Assembly (NCBI RefSeq): GCF_016862935.1 | Contig: NZ_BONX01000012.1 | Location: 1-64,000 of the forward strand | DNA: 64,000 nt | Direction: 5' to 3' | From: Plantactinospora mayteni | GTDB taxonomy: Bacteria; Actinomycetota; Actinomycetes; Mycobacteriales; Micromonosporaceae | In this document: one piece after another, positions 8,901 through 16,658 of the stretch | Layout: each line of letters opens with the position of its first letter | Position numbering within the stretch: the stretch's first letter is position 1 | Translations under genes and position numbers: made by a program | Notes under the pieces: generated by a model | What the model saw: the letters and a program-made list of their open reading frames with translations, nothing else | Told to the model about the DNA's origin: nothing | Databases searched by the model: none

Positions 8901-9272
8901 ATGACGATAGGCATGGATGCGTCGGCATCACGAAGCGAGGCGGTGACCGTGGACTTCCCTATCGTGAAGCGGGCGACGCCAGGGCGCTACCTGCTGCGCG
9001 GGCTGCTCCGCTGCGGGCCCTGCGACGAACTGCTGATCCCGTCCTTCTCGTCGAGCGGGCGCCGCTACTACGGGTGCCCCCGGCGGCAGTGCCCCCGCCC
9101 CTGGATACCGGCCGAGCAGGCCGAGCAGGCCGTCTGGGCGCACGTCACGGCGGCGTACGGGGCGGTGGCCCGGGACGTGCCGCCCGACCAGCGGCAGGCA
9201 CTGCTGACCGCCGTACTGGCCCGGGTCAGCGTCGGGGTGCGGGTGGTCGATCTGCACTACCAGTGGCGGTGA
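8901..9272 (+). CDS. orphan recombinase-type zinc beta-ribbon protein
   Basis: A 123-residue protein. Residues about 28-100 match the zinc beta-ribbon segment of large serine recombinases: LLRGLLRCGPCDELLIPS, then RRYYGCPRRQC, then a helix resembling the post-ribbon region (PAEQAEQAVWAHV). Two CxxC-like pairs could bind zinc. The resolvase catalytic domain and its active serine are absent, so it cannot be a recombinase by itself; it is either a remnant or a domesticated DNA-binding module. Two in-frame ATGs (8901, 8913) are possible. It stands alone, divergent from the SNF2 gene. Confidence 0.55.
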   Translation: MTIGMDASASRSEAVTVDFPIVKRATPGRYLLRGLLRCGPCDELLIPSFSSSGRRYYGCPRRQCPRPWIPAEQAEQAVWAHVTAAYGAVARDVPPDQRQALLTAVLARVSVGVRVVDLHYQWR

Positions 9273-9329
9273 CCGGCCGGGTACGCCGATCCGCTGCGCC
9301 GGGGCGGCTCCGGCGGCGAGGATGACCAC

Positions 9330-9539
9330 ATGGAGGTCACCACGGAAATCCCGCTGGTCGGTGGCGCGGGTGACGGCGGCGCCGTGATCGTCGACCTCGA
9401 CGTGCACGGCCGTCCACCGCTCACCCACCACCACCTGATCGACGACGGACTCGCCCGGGCCGAGATCTACGAACTGGAGGCGGTACTCGGGGAGGGGCCG
9501 CCCTGGCTGTACCGGTGGCGCGGGCCGGCCCCGTCCTGA
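9330..9539 (+). CDS. small hypothetical protein
   Basis: A 69-residue acidic protein with no family that I recognise. It follows the zinc-ribbon gene by 57 bp in the same direction. The start is supported by GAGG about ten bases upstream of the ATG. The sequence is coding-like (GC-rich third positions, no long simple repeat) and contains a His-rich turn (PLTHHHLID) and an acidic/hydrophobic end (AEIYELEAVLGEGPPWLYRW). No signal peptide or membrane helix is visible. A cytoplasmic protein of unknown role. Confidence 0.5.
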   Translation: MEVTTEIPLVGGAGDGGAVIVDLDVHGRPPLTHHHLIDDGLARAEIYELEAVLGEGPPWLYRWRGPAPS

Positions 9540-9650
9540 GACCGCCCGGCCGTTTCCGGCCCCGTCCCGAGCAGCAGCCCCTCCTGAGTAGCGGGCTCCT
9601 GCCAAGCAGCGGCCCCTGCTGAGCAGCAGCCCTTCCTGGGCAGCAGCCGG

Positions 9651-10379
9651 CTACTTGCCCCGGAACACCCGGACCGTGGCGATGCCGCCCAGCGCCAGCG
9701 CACCGAGCAGTACAGCCCAGATGATCGTGGTGTTCAGGCCGGTGCCGAACTCCGCGTTCGCCTTGGCGTTGGCGGCCAGCGACTGGTCCTGTGGGGCGGG
9801 CACCACCACCGGGGGCAGTTCGGCGTACCGGACCAGGCCGGTGCTCTCCAACAGGGTCATGTGGGTCTGCACGAAGCCGTTCGCCTGCTCGGCGAGCGTG
9901 CGTACGGTCTCGTTCCGGGTGCCGGCCCGGACCGCCCCGATGACCGGGAAGATCGCGCCGTGCGCCGCCCGAAGCCGGTCCACGAAGATCCGGTCGAAGC
10001 GCGCACCGGACGCGTTCGTCATCTCGGTGACCCAGCCCTTCTGCTGGGCGGTCGCCTCGGCCGGCAACTGGACACCGAGCTTGTTCGCCGCCTCGACGGT
10101 GAGCTGGTCCAGCTCCACGTGCTGCTTGGCGATCTCGGCGCCGATCTCCCGGACCCGCTGGCTGGCCCCCTTCTCGGCCGCCATCTGCCCGGCCGGCATC
10201 TCCCAGAGCCCCGCCAGCCGTACGCCGCTGAGCAGGGCCATGTCGGCGGCGCCGAGCTGGGTCGGCCCGGCCGGTGCGGCGATCGCCGCCACGGGCAGCA
10301 CGAGCAGCCCGACTACCAGGCCAGCCAGCAGAGCAGCCGTCCGGCGCATTGCCTTTACCGCAGATCGGGCCGTGGCCAC
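9651..10379 (-). CDS. DUF4142 family exported protein
   Basis: A 242-residue protein with an N-terminal signal sequence (residues about 12-36, ending AIAAPAG), a helical DUF4142 domain (residues about 45-190, with typical ISxxHVELDQLTVEAANKLGVQLP-like helices) and a C-terminal membrane helix (IIWAVLLGALALGGIA) followed by a short basic tail. It is therefore expected outside the cell, anchored at the C-terminus. DUF4142 belongs to the ferritin-like/helical-bundle group and its role is unknown. The GTG at 10379 is supported by GGGAGG eight bases upstream. A good promoter lies about 50 bp upstream. It appears monocistronic. Confidence 0.8.
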   Translation of the reverse strand: MATARSAVKAMRRTAALLAGLVVGLLVLPVAAIAAPAGPTQLGAADMALLSGVRLAGLWEMPAGQMAAEKGASQRVREIGAEIAKQHVELDQLTVEAANKLGVQLPAEATAQQKGWVTEMTNASGARFDRIFVDRLRAAHGAIFPVIGAVRAGTRNETVRTLAEQANGFVQTHMTLLESTGLVRYAELPPVVVPAPQDQSLAANAKANAEFGTGLNTTIIWAVLLGALALGGIATVRVFRGK

Positions 10380-10433
10380 GTACTCAACCTCCCAGAAAGC
10401 GGCGCCAGAGTGGCAATGGAGTTATCGGCCAGG

Positions 10434-10463
10434 ACGCTATTGCCGGACGCGCTTATGAGTCAA
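10434..10463 (-). promoter_or_regulatory. vegetative-type promoter of the DUF4142 gene
   Basis: On the minus strand TTGACT (-35, 10463-10458) is separated by 18 bp from TAGCGT (-10, 10439-10434). This fits the actinobacterial housekeeping sigma pattern and would start transcription about 50 bp before the GTG. Found by eye, untested. Confidence 0.45.
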
Positions 10464-10804
10464 TCTCAGATGCCCGAGGAGAGCGAAGCTTAGGCCACAT
10501 TTAAAGGAAACCTATATCGGCGGGTAGCGGCGGCCCCGGTGGCCAGTGCCACGCACAGGGGGAGGACCTGCGGTTTCCTGGCTCGACCGGTTCGACCCCG
10601 GCAGGTTCGGTTCGAGCCGGTGGGGTTTGGTTCGAGCCACGGGTTCACCTCGGGCTGGCGCTTCGGTTCGGGCCGGCGGGTTCGGTTCGGGCCGGCGGCC
10701 GGCGGCTCACCGGAATCCGAGCGGGAATCCGAGTCGGGGCCGACCACGATCCGCAGCCGGGCATCGACAGCCGGTGACACCTCTGGTGAGGTGGACGAGG
10801 ATTG
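10464..10804. other. gene-free spacer with G-rich degenerate repeats
   Basis: About 340 bp between the DUF4142 promoter and the tRNA 3' end. The part at 10495-10520 is unusually AT-rich for this genome (CACATTTAAAGGAAACC). From about 10590 to 10710 there are degenerate repeats of a GGTTCGGGCCGGCGG-like unit. ORFs here overlap the tRNA or are repeat-driven and are not accepted. Confidence 0.5.
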
Positions 10805-10876
10805 TGGGCGCGGCAGGTTTCGAACCTGCGACCCCTCGCTTGTAAGGCGAGTGCTCTCCCACTGAGCTACGCGCCC
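10805..10876 (-). tRNA. tRNA-Val (anticodon TAC)
   Basis: A complete 72-nt cloverleaf on the minus strand. The acceptor stem GGGCGCG pairs with CGCGCCC, the D-loop region is TAGCTCAGTGGGAGAGCA, the anticodon stem CTCGC/GCGAG frames loop CTTACAA with anticodon TAC (reads GUA valine codons), and the T arm contains GGTTCGAAACC. The discriminator base is A, and the 3' CCA is not encoded (CAA follows). Confidence 0.97.
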
Positions 10877-10995
10877 GGAGCGCCTGACGGCCTACCGGCG
10901 GCGGCAAGCTTACCCTGCCGCCCCGGTACCCGCTCCACCCAGTTCGCCGATCCGGGGTCCGGCGGGGCGGCGACCCCGTCGGCTCCCGTACCGGC

Positions 10996-11460
10996 TCAGG
11001 CCAGTGCCGCGGCCAGGGCCTTGCGCCAGCCGGCCTGGTCGCGCGGCTCACCGGGCCCGTTGCACTCGGCGAAGCGCACCGTACCGGCCTTGTCGATCAC
11101 GAAGGTGCCCCGGTCGGCGAACCCCGCGGTGTCGTTGAAGACGCCGTACGCCCGGGCCACCGCGCCGTGCGGCCAGAAGTCGGCCAGCAGCGGGAACTCG
11201 TAACCCTCCCGGTCGGCCCAGACCTTGTGCGCGTACGCCGAGTCGACGCTGACCGTCAGCACCTGCACGTCGTCGTTCTGGTATTCGTGCAGGTTGTCCC
11301 GCAGTTCGGCCAGCTCACCCTGACAGGTGCCGGTGAACGCGAGCGGATAGAAGACGAGCAGCACGGCCCGCCGACCCCGCAGGTCGGCGAGGCTCACATG
11401 TTGGTTGTTCTGATCCTTCAGTACGAAGTCCGGCGCCTGGGCACCGACGTCGATCGGCAT
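10996..11460 (-). CDS. ahpE: peroxiredoxin, AhpE type
   Basis: A 154-residue thioredoxin-fold peroxiredoxin. AFTGTCQGELAELRD carries the peroxidatic Cys at about residue 46 and closely matches the AhpE motif of mycobacteria; FYPLAFTGTC gives the usual P/T/C triad. It reduces peroxides and peroxynitrite in the cytosol using an external thiol. ATG 11460 has AGGGAGG five bases upstream. It lies 180 bp downstream of the DUF3052 gene in the same direction, the order seen around ahpE in M. tuberculosis. An upstream fused E1 dehydrogenase gene completes a leftward run of three. Confidence 0.88.
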   Translation of the reverse strand: MPIDVGAQAPDFVLKDQNNQHVSLADLRGRRAVLLVFYPLAFTGTCQGELAELRDNLHEYQNDDVQVLTVSVDSAYAHKVWADREGYEFPLLADFWPHGAVARAYGVFNDTAGFADRGTFVIDKAGTVRFAECNGPGEPRDQAGWRKALAAALA

Positions 11461-11640
11461 GCGGTCCTCCCTGGTCGTGGTGCACCGACCGGCTGACCAC
11501 GCAGGATCGGCCGGTACGTTCCGGTACGGGTGCCCACCGGGAGCACCGTCGCGGTGCTGCCGGGTCGGGCCGCCGGTCCGGGGGCGGGTCTCGCCACGAG
11601 CACCGTCCGGGGCGGGACGGCACCCGTGTCGCGGTCCGGG

Positions 11641-12078
11641 CTACTTCTTCGCCTTGGCACCTCGGCGGAGGACGAGTCGCGCGCCGCTCCAGTCCTTGCC
11701 GGCGTTGACGGTCGAGGTCTGCTGGAGGCCGGCGGTGACCGCCGTCTCACTGATCTCGCTCGGCTCGACGTGGCCCTCCCGCCCGGCCTTGGGCGTCAAG
11801 AGCCACACCACGCCGTTGTCAGCCAGCGGGCTGAGCGTCTCGACGAGCATCTCGAACAGGTCACCGTCGCCGTCCCGGTACCAGAGCAGCACCGAGTCCA
11901 CGACCTCGTCGGTGTCCTCGTCTACCAGCTCTCCGCAGCGATCGGTCAGGGCGTCCCGGAGATCCTGGTCGACGTCGTCGTCGTAGCCCATCTCCATGAC
12001 GACCATCCCCGGCTCGATGCCGAACCGGTCCGCCAGACTCCGTACGCCGTCGGCGGCCTGACCAGCGGTCGCGCTCAC
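11641..12078 (-). CDS. DUF3052 family protein
   Basis: A 145-residue cytoplasmic protein of the actinobacterial DUF3052 family (Rv2239c-like). The typical N-terminus TAGQAADGVRSLADRFGIEPGM is followed by an acidic segment (YDDDVDQDLRD) and a Rossmann-like ending, WLLTPKAGREGHVEPSEI. The internal GTG 12078 is chosen because AGGAGG sits nine bases upstream and family members begin SATAGQ; GTG 12084 is only three bases from that site and the longer ORF to 12174 is unsupported. The function is unknown. The gene neighbours ahpE here and in mycobacteria, a long-conserved linkage. Confidence 0.85.
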   Translation of the reverse strand: MSATAGQAADGVRSLADRFGIEPGMVVMEMGYDDDVDQDLRDALTDRCGELVDEDTDEVVDSVLLWYRDGDGDLFEMLVETLSPLADNGVVWLLTPKAGREGHVEPSEISETAVTAGLQQTSTVNAGKDWSGARLVLRRGAKAKK

Positions 12079-12189
12079 TGTCACGTGCCTCCTCATCTCC
12101 ACTGCCAGCGGCATCCGTGCGACGCCGATGACGCAAAGTCCACACAGTTGTCCCGTCGCGCGCAAGTGGCGCACCGAGTCGAAGGGAAT

Positions 12190-14667
12190 TTACCGTGCCA
12201 GCAGCGTTCGGGCACCCTGGGTAATGGCCTCTTCGGAGACCAGTACGTGACGGGCGGCCGGACCCAACGGGACAAAGGTATCGATAGAAGCTACCCTACG
12301 GGCAGAACCGACAAAACCGGCATCGACCAGCGCCGCCACCACACCCTCGCCGACCCCGCCCGACCGGCGTGTCTCGTCCACGACCAGCACCCGGCCGGTC
12401 GCCTGGGCCTCCCGGATGATGTCCGCCACCGGCAGCGGGGCCAGCCAGCGCAGGTCCAGCACCCGGACGCCGACATCCTCCTCGGCCAGCTTCGCGGCGG
12501 CTCGCAGCGACATGCGAACACCATTACCGAACGTGATGATCGTGACGTCCTCCGCCGAGCCGACGCCGTACACCCGGCCGCGGCCGATCGGCACGTGGCT
12601 GGCCGTCCAGCCGCCCGGGCCGAGGTAGGGGGCGAGCCACTCCCCGTCGCCCTCGGCGTGCAGGTCGCGGGTGTGGTAGAGCGCGATCGGCTCCAGGAAG
12701 ACGCAGACGCTGCCGTCGACCGCCGCGCTGGCCAGGCACGAGCGCAGCATCGGGGCGGCGTCGTCGGCCCGGGCCGGCACCGCGAGCACCAGCCCCGGAA
12801 CATCCCGGAGTACGGCCAGCGAGTTGTCGTTGTGGAAGTGCCCGCCGAACCCGTCCTGGTACGCCAGCCCGGCGATCCGGGCCACCATCGGATTGCGGTA
12901 CGCGCCCCGGGAGAAGTACTGCATCGTGGCCGCCTCGCCCCGGATCTGGTCCTCGGCGTTGTGCAGGTACGCCAGGTACTGGATCTCGGGCACCGGCAGC
13001 ATCCCGCTGAGCCCGGCGCCGAGGCCGAGCCCGAGGATCGAGGTCTCGTCCAGCAGCGTGTCGAAGACCCGGGGAGCGCCGAACCGCTCCCGCAGGCCCT
13101 TGGTGACCCCGTACACCCCGCCCTTGGCCGCCACGTCCTCACCGAAGACGGTCATGCTCGGATAGTCGAGCAGCCCGTCGGCGAGCGCGGCGTTGATGGT
13201 CTGGGCCAGGGTGAGCGGGCCGGCCTGCTCCGGCAACCTGCCGTCGAAGGCGGTGCTGCGGGCGGCGGCGGCCGGCCCGGCGGCCCGGCCGGCGGCGTCG
13301 GTGACCGCCCGGGCGACCCGGACCGGGCGCCTCGGCGCCAGCGGCGCCACGATGTCCGCCGCGCTCTCCAGCTTGCGCTCGCCGAGCACCTCCTCGGCGA
13401 CCTTGCGTACCTGCCAGCCGACCTCGTCGTAGCGGGCGATCAGCTCCTCCGGCGTGGCCAGACCGGCCTCGGCGAGCAGCCGGGCGGTGGCCACCACCGG
13501 GTCCCGGGCCACGTCCCGGGCGATCTCGGCGGCGCTCCGGTAGCCGATCTCGGCGTCCGCACCGGCGTGCCCCATCAGCCGTACCGTCGACAGGTGCAGT
13601 ACGGCGGGTCGGCGGTGCCGGCGTACCCAGGCCGCCGCCTCGACCGCCACGTCGTACGTCTCGGCCAGGTCGCAGCCGTCCGCCGAGAAGTACCGGATCC
13701 CCGGCTTGGCCCGCAGCGTCTGCGCCACCCAGCCGTCCGGCGACTTCACGCTGATGCCGAGCCCGTTGTCCTCGCAGACGAAGAGCACCGGGATGCGCAG
13801 TCCGGTGTGGTCGCACCAGCCGGCGGTGTTGAACGCGGCGACCGCGGTGGCGTGGTTCACCGAGGCGTCGCCGAACGAGCAGACCACGATCGCGTCGCTC
13901 GGCCAGGCGGAGTCGGCCTCGCCGCGCTGCCGGGCCGCACCGCCGGCCGCCCGTCGACCGGTCGGCCGGCCCCGACCGTCACCGAGCCGGCGCAGCCGTT
14001 CGATGGCGAAGCCGATCCCGACCGCCCGGGGCAGGTGCGAGGCGATGGTGGAGGTGGTCGGTACGACGGCGACGGCCGCGTTGCCGAAGACCTTGTGCCG
14101 GCCACCGGCGATCGGCTCGTCGGCGGAGGCCACCACCCCGCGCAGTACGTCCCGGGCGGCGTCGAGGACCGCCTCCGGCGCGGCGGCCTCGTCGTCGGCG
14201 TCGCCGTCCCGGTGGTCGCCGGAGGTCCCGTTGCCGTCCGGACCGCGCATCGCCTCGGCCACCCGTTCGGCGACCCCGACCCGGTGCGCCGCGCCGTCGG
14301 CCTGCTCGGCGGAGCCCTCGGCCTCGGACTGGGCGACCCGGGCACAGTAGAACGCGCCGGACCGGTAGTGCAGCAGCGCCGGGTCGGTCGGCCGGACCGC
14401 GAGCGCCACCGCCGCGTTGCCCTCGTGCCCCGAGGAGCCGATGGTGTAGAACCCCTCGCCGAAGCTGCGCAGCCAGCGGGCCGCGAGATCCAGATGCCGG
14501 CTGACCAGTTGGGCGTCGAACAACTCCAGGGCCGTCCGGCCGTCGAGCGCGCCGCCGTCCCGGACCGGCTCGGAGGCGGTGCGCCCGGACGCCGACACCT
14601 CGATGGCGCCGACCGCCTCCCGGAACCGTTCGTCGAGATCTTGGGGGGTGGTCACGTCCGACAGCAT
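12190..14667 (-). CDS. fused alpha/beta E1 of a 2-oxoacid dehydrogenase (TPP-dependent)
   Basis: An 825-residue protein joining both E1 chains in one polypeptide. The alpha part (about residues 60-480) holds the thiamine-diphosphate motif SFGDASVNHATAVAAFN and the entry region YTIGSSGHEGNAAVALA. The beta part (about 515-825) starts LAQTINAALADGLLDYPSM and has VFGEDVAAKGGVYGVTKGL. It should decarboxylate a branched-chain or similar 2-oxo acid and pass the acyl group to an E2 lipoyl protein, but no E2 or E3 gene is in the window. An Ala/Gly/Asp linker joins the halves. ATG 14667 is used. A homodimeric AceE lies 5 kb away, so the substrate probably differs from pyruvate. Confidence 0.82.
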   Translation of the reverse strand: MLSDVTTPQDLDERFREAVGAIEVSASGRTASEPVRDGGALDGRTALELFDAQLVSRHLDLAARWLRSFGEGFYTIGSSGHEGNAAVALAVRPTDPALLHYRSGAFYCARVAQSEAEGSAEQADGAAHRVGVAERVAEAMRGPDGNGTSGDHRDGDADDEAAAPEAVLDAARDVLRGVVASADEPIAGGRHKVFGNAAVAVVPTTSTIASHLPRAVGIGFAIERLRRLGDGRGRPTGRRAAGGAARQRGEADSAWPSDAIVVCSFGDASVNHATAVAAFNTAGWCDHTGLRIPVLFVCEDNGLGISVKSPDGWVAQTLRAKPGIRYFSADGCDLAETYDVAVEAAAWVRRHRRPAVLHLSTVRLMGHAGADAEIGYRSAAEIARDVARDPVVATARLLAEAGLATPEELIARYDEVGWQVRKVAEEVLGERKLESAADIVAPLAPRRPVRVARAVTDAAGRAAGPAAAARSTAFDGRLPEQAGPLTLAQTINAALADGLLDYPSMTVFGEDVAAKGGVYGVTKGLRERFGAPRVFDTLLDETSILGLGLGAGLSGMLPVPEIQYLAYLHNAEDQIRGEAATMQYFSRGAYRNPMVARIAGLAYQDGFGGHFHNDNSLAVLRDVPGLVLAVPARADDAAPMLRSCLASAAVDGSVCVFLEPIALYHTRDLHAEGDGEWLAPYLGPGGWTASHVPIGRGRVYGVGSAEDVTIITFGNGVRMSLRAAAKLAEEDVGVRVLDLRWLAPLPVADIIREAQATGRVLVVDETRRSGGVGEGVVAALVDAGFVGSARRVASIDTFVPLGPAARHVLVSEEAITQGARTLLAR

Positions 14668-14910
14668 TACCGACGCCGGCCACCCCTGACCACTCAGACA
14701 CGTCACAACCGCCCGTGGTCTCCGCGCCGACCCGCAGGTGCGCCGGCAGGCGGACGCCGGAATCCAACCCGCCGATCGTCGTCTGAACCGGGGCAAGCCG
14801 CCCCTTCCCTTCACTTCTTGTTCGACGGGTCGTTATCGGGACTATCGACCCGATGAACCGGTGCTCGCGAGGCTGCTCACAGCCTGTCCACCGGATCTTG
14901 GGAGATCTCG

Positions 14911-16563
14911 ATGGCTCTGTCCCGCCGTACCCTCCTGCTCACCGGCGCCGCGGTCGGGGCCGCCGGCGCGGTGACCGGTCTGCCCAGCGCGGCCGCCGCC
15001 GCCCGGCCGCTGGCCGCCGACCCGTTCACCCTCGGTGTCGCCTCCGGCGACCCGGACCCCGACGGCTTCGTGCTCTGGACCCGGCTCGCGCCGACCCCGC
15101 TGGCCGAGGACGGCCTGGGCGGCATGCCGAACCGGACCGTACCGGTCCGCTGGGAACTCGCCGCCGACGAGCGGTTCCGGCACGTGGTACGCCAAGGCAC
15201 GGCGGTGGCCCGCCCGCAGTCCGGGCACACCGTGCACGTCGAACTGAACGGGCTCCAGCCGGGACGCGAGTACTTCTACCGGTTCCACGCCGAGCGGCAC
15301 ACCTCGGCGGTCGGCCGGACCCGTACCGCCCCGGCGGCCTGGGCCAGCGGCGGGAAGCTGCTGATGGCCTTCGCCTCCTGCTCGCAGTTCGAGCACGGCT
15401 ACTTCACCGCCTACCGCCGGCTCGCCGAGGAGCACCCGGACCTGATCCTGCACCTCGGCGACTACCAGTACGAATACACGAAGGGCTCGTACAACATCCC
15501 GGGCGGCAACCCGCGCGACCACGAGGGGCCGGAGACCGTCACGCTGGCGAACTACCGGCAGCGGCACGCGCAGTACAAGTCCGATCCGGACCTCCAGGCC
15601 GCGCACCACGTCGCGCCCTGGGTGGTGGTCTGGGACGACCACGAACTGGACAACAACTGGGCCGACGAGGTCTACGAGCGGCCCGACATCCCGCAGCCGG
15701 ACTTCCTGGCCCGGCGGGCGGCGGCGTTCCAGGCGTACTACGAGAACATGCCGCTGCGCCGCACCTCGATCCCGAACGGCATCGACATGCAGCTCTACCG
15801 CCGGCTCCGCTGGGGGCGGCTGGCCACCTTCCACATGCTCGACACCCGGCAGTACCGGGACGACCAGGCCTGCGGCGACGGTACGAAGGACTGCCCGGCC
15901 GCACTCGACCCGGCCCGCTCGATCACCGGTGCCGAGCAGGAGCGCTGGCTGATCGACGGGTTCCGCCGCTCCGACGCCCGCTGGGACGTCCTCGGCCAGC
16001 AGGTCTTCTTCGGCCAGCGGGACACCGACGCCGGCCCCGCCAGGTTCACCTCGATGGACAGCTGGGACGGGTACGTCGGCTCCCGGGACCGGATCACCCG
16101 GGGCTGGGTGGAGGCGAAGGTCCGCAACACCGTCGTACTCACCGGTGACGTGCACGCGCACTGGGCCACCGACCTCAAGCTCGACTACGACGACCCGACC
16201 TCGCGGACGGTCGGCAGCGAGCTGGTCTGCTCGTCGATCACCTCGGGCGGCAACGGCGCCGACTCGGTGACCGGCAGCCACCCGTACTTCCCGCACAACC
16301 CGCACCTGAAGTTCCACAACAACCAGCGCGGTTACGTGCTGACCCGGTTCACCGAGCGGGAGCTGCGGGCCGATTTCAAGGTGCTGCCGCACGTGACCAC
16401 GGCGGGCGCCCCGGCGTACACCCGGGCGTCGTTCGTGGTGGAGGACCGGGTGCCGGGGCTCCACCAGACGTACGACCGGCCGGTCGACCCGGCCACCGCC
16501 ACCGCCCGGTCCCTGGTCGACCAGGCGGCGGAGACCGCGGCCCGGGAGAACCTGCGGCCCTGA
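14911..16563 (+). CDS. phoD: alkaline phosphatase D (PhoD-type phosphodiesterase)
   Basis: A 550-residue secreted metallophosphoesterase. The N-terminus LSRRTLLLTGAAVGAAG is a twin-arginine signal with an AxA-type cleavage region near residue 30. The PhoD N-terminal domain follows (FTLGVASGDPDPDGFVLWTRL), then metal-binding motifs LHLGDYQYEY, VWDDHELDNNW and LTGDVHAHW. It releases phosphate from phosphodiesters and phosphate esters outside the cell, using Fe/Ca in the Bacillus enzyme. The ATG is preceded by GGGAG. It is divergent from the E1 gene and ends at a strong bidirectional terminator. PHO-box control is expected from the family but was not located. Confidence 0.9.
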   Translation: MALSRRTLLLTGAAVGAAGAVTGLPSAAAAARPLAADPFTLGVASGDPDPDGFVLWTRLAPTPLAEDGLGGMPNRTVPVRWELAADERFRHVVRQGTAVARPQSGHTVHVELNGLQPGREYFYRFHAERHTSAVGRTRTAPAAWASGGKLLMAFASCSQFEHGYFTAYRRLAEEHPDLILHLGDYQYEYTKGSYNIPGGNPRDHEGPETVTLANYRQRHAQYKSDPDLQAAHHVAPWVVVWDDHELDNNWADEVYERPDIPQPDFLARRAAAFQAYYENMPLRRTSIPNGIDMQLYRRLRWGRLATFHMLDTRQYRDDQACGDGTKDCPAALDPARSITGAEQERWLIDGFRRSDARWDVLGQQVFFGQRDTDAGPARFTSMDSWDGYVGSRDRITRGWVEAKVRNTVVLTGDVHAHWATDLKLDYDDPTSRTVGSELVCSSITSGGNGADSVTGSHPYFPHNPHLKFHNNQRGYVLTRFTERELRADFKVLPHVTTAGAPAYTRASFVVEDRVPGLHQTYDRPVDPATATARSLVDQAAETAARENLRP

Positions 16564-16609
16564 GACCGCGCACCGCATCGACCCGATGGTCCCACCGGGT
16601 CGACCGGTT

Positions 16610-16644
16610 CCTGGCCGGCCCGGTTCGGGTCCGGGCCGGCCAGG
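16610..16644. terminator. bidirectional terminator between phoD and muiA-like gene
   Basis: A perfect 14-bp inverted repeat (CCTGGCCGGCCCGG and its complement) with a 7-nt loop lies midway between two convergent genes, so it can end transcription from both sides. Confidence 0.85.
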
Positions 16645-16658
16645 ACCGCCTGTCACTC

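Noticed and set aside
8901-9272. Active serine recombinase or phage integrase gene
   Set aside because: Only the zinc-ribbon part is present; catalytic serine domain and attachment sites are missing. The tRNA-Val 1.9 kb away shows no integrated element.
10539-10865. ORFs running into the tRNA-Val gene
   Set aside because: Overlap a structured tRNA and a repeat tract; no start signals.
11530-14856. Long rightward frame covering DUF3052 and the fused E1 gene
   Set aside because: Mirror-image frame of confidently identified genes; composition is of the shadow type (Arg/Gln/Gly/Pro).
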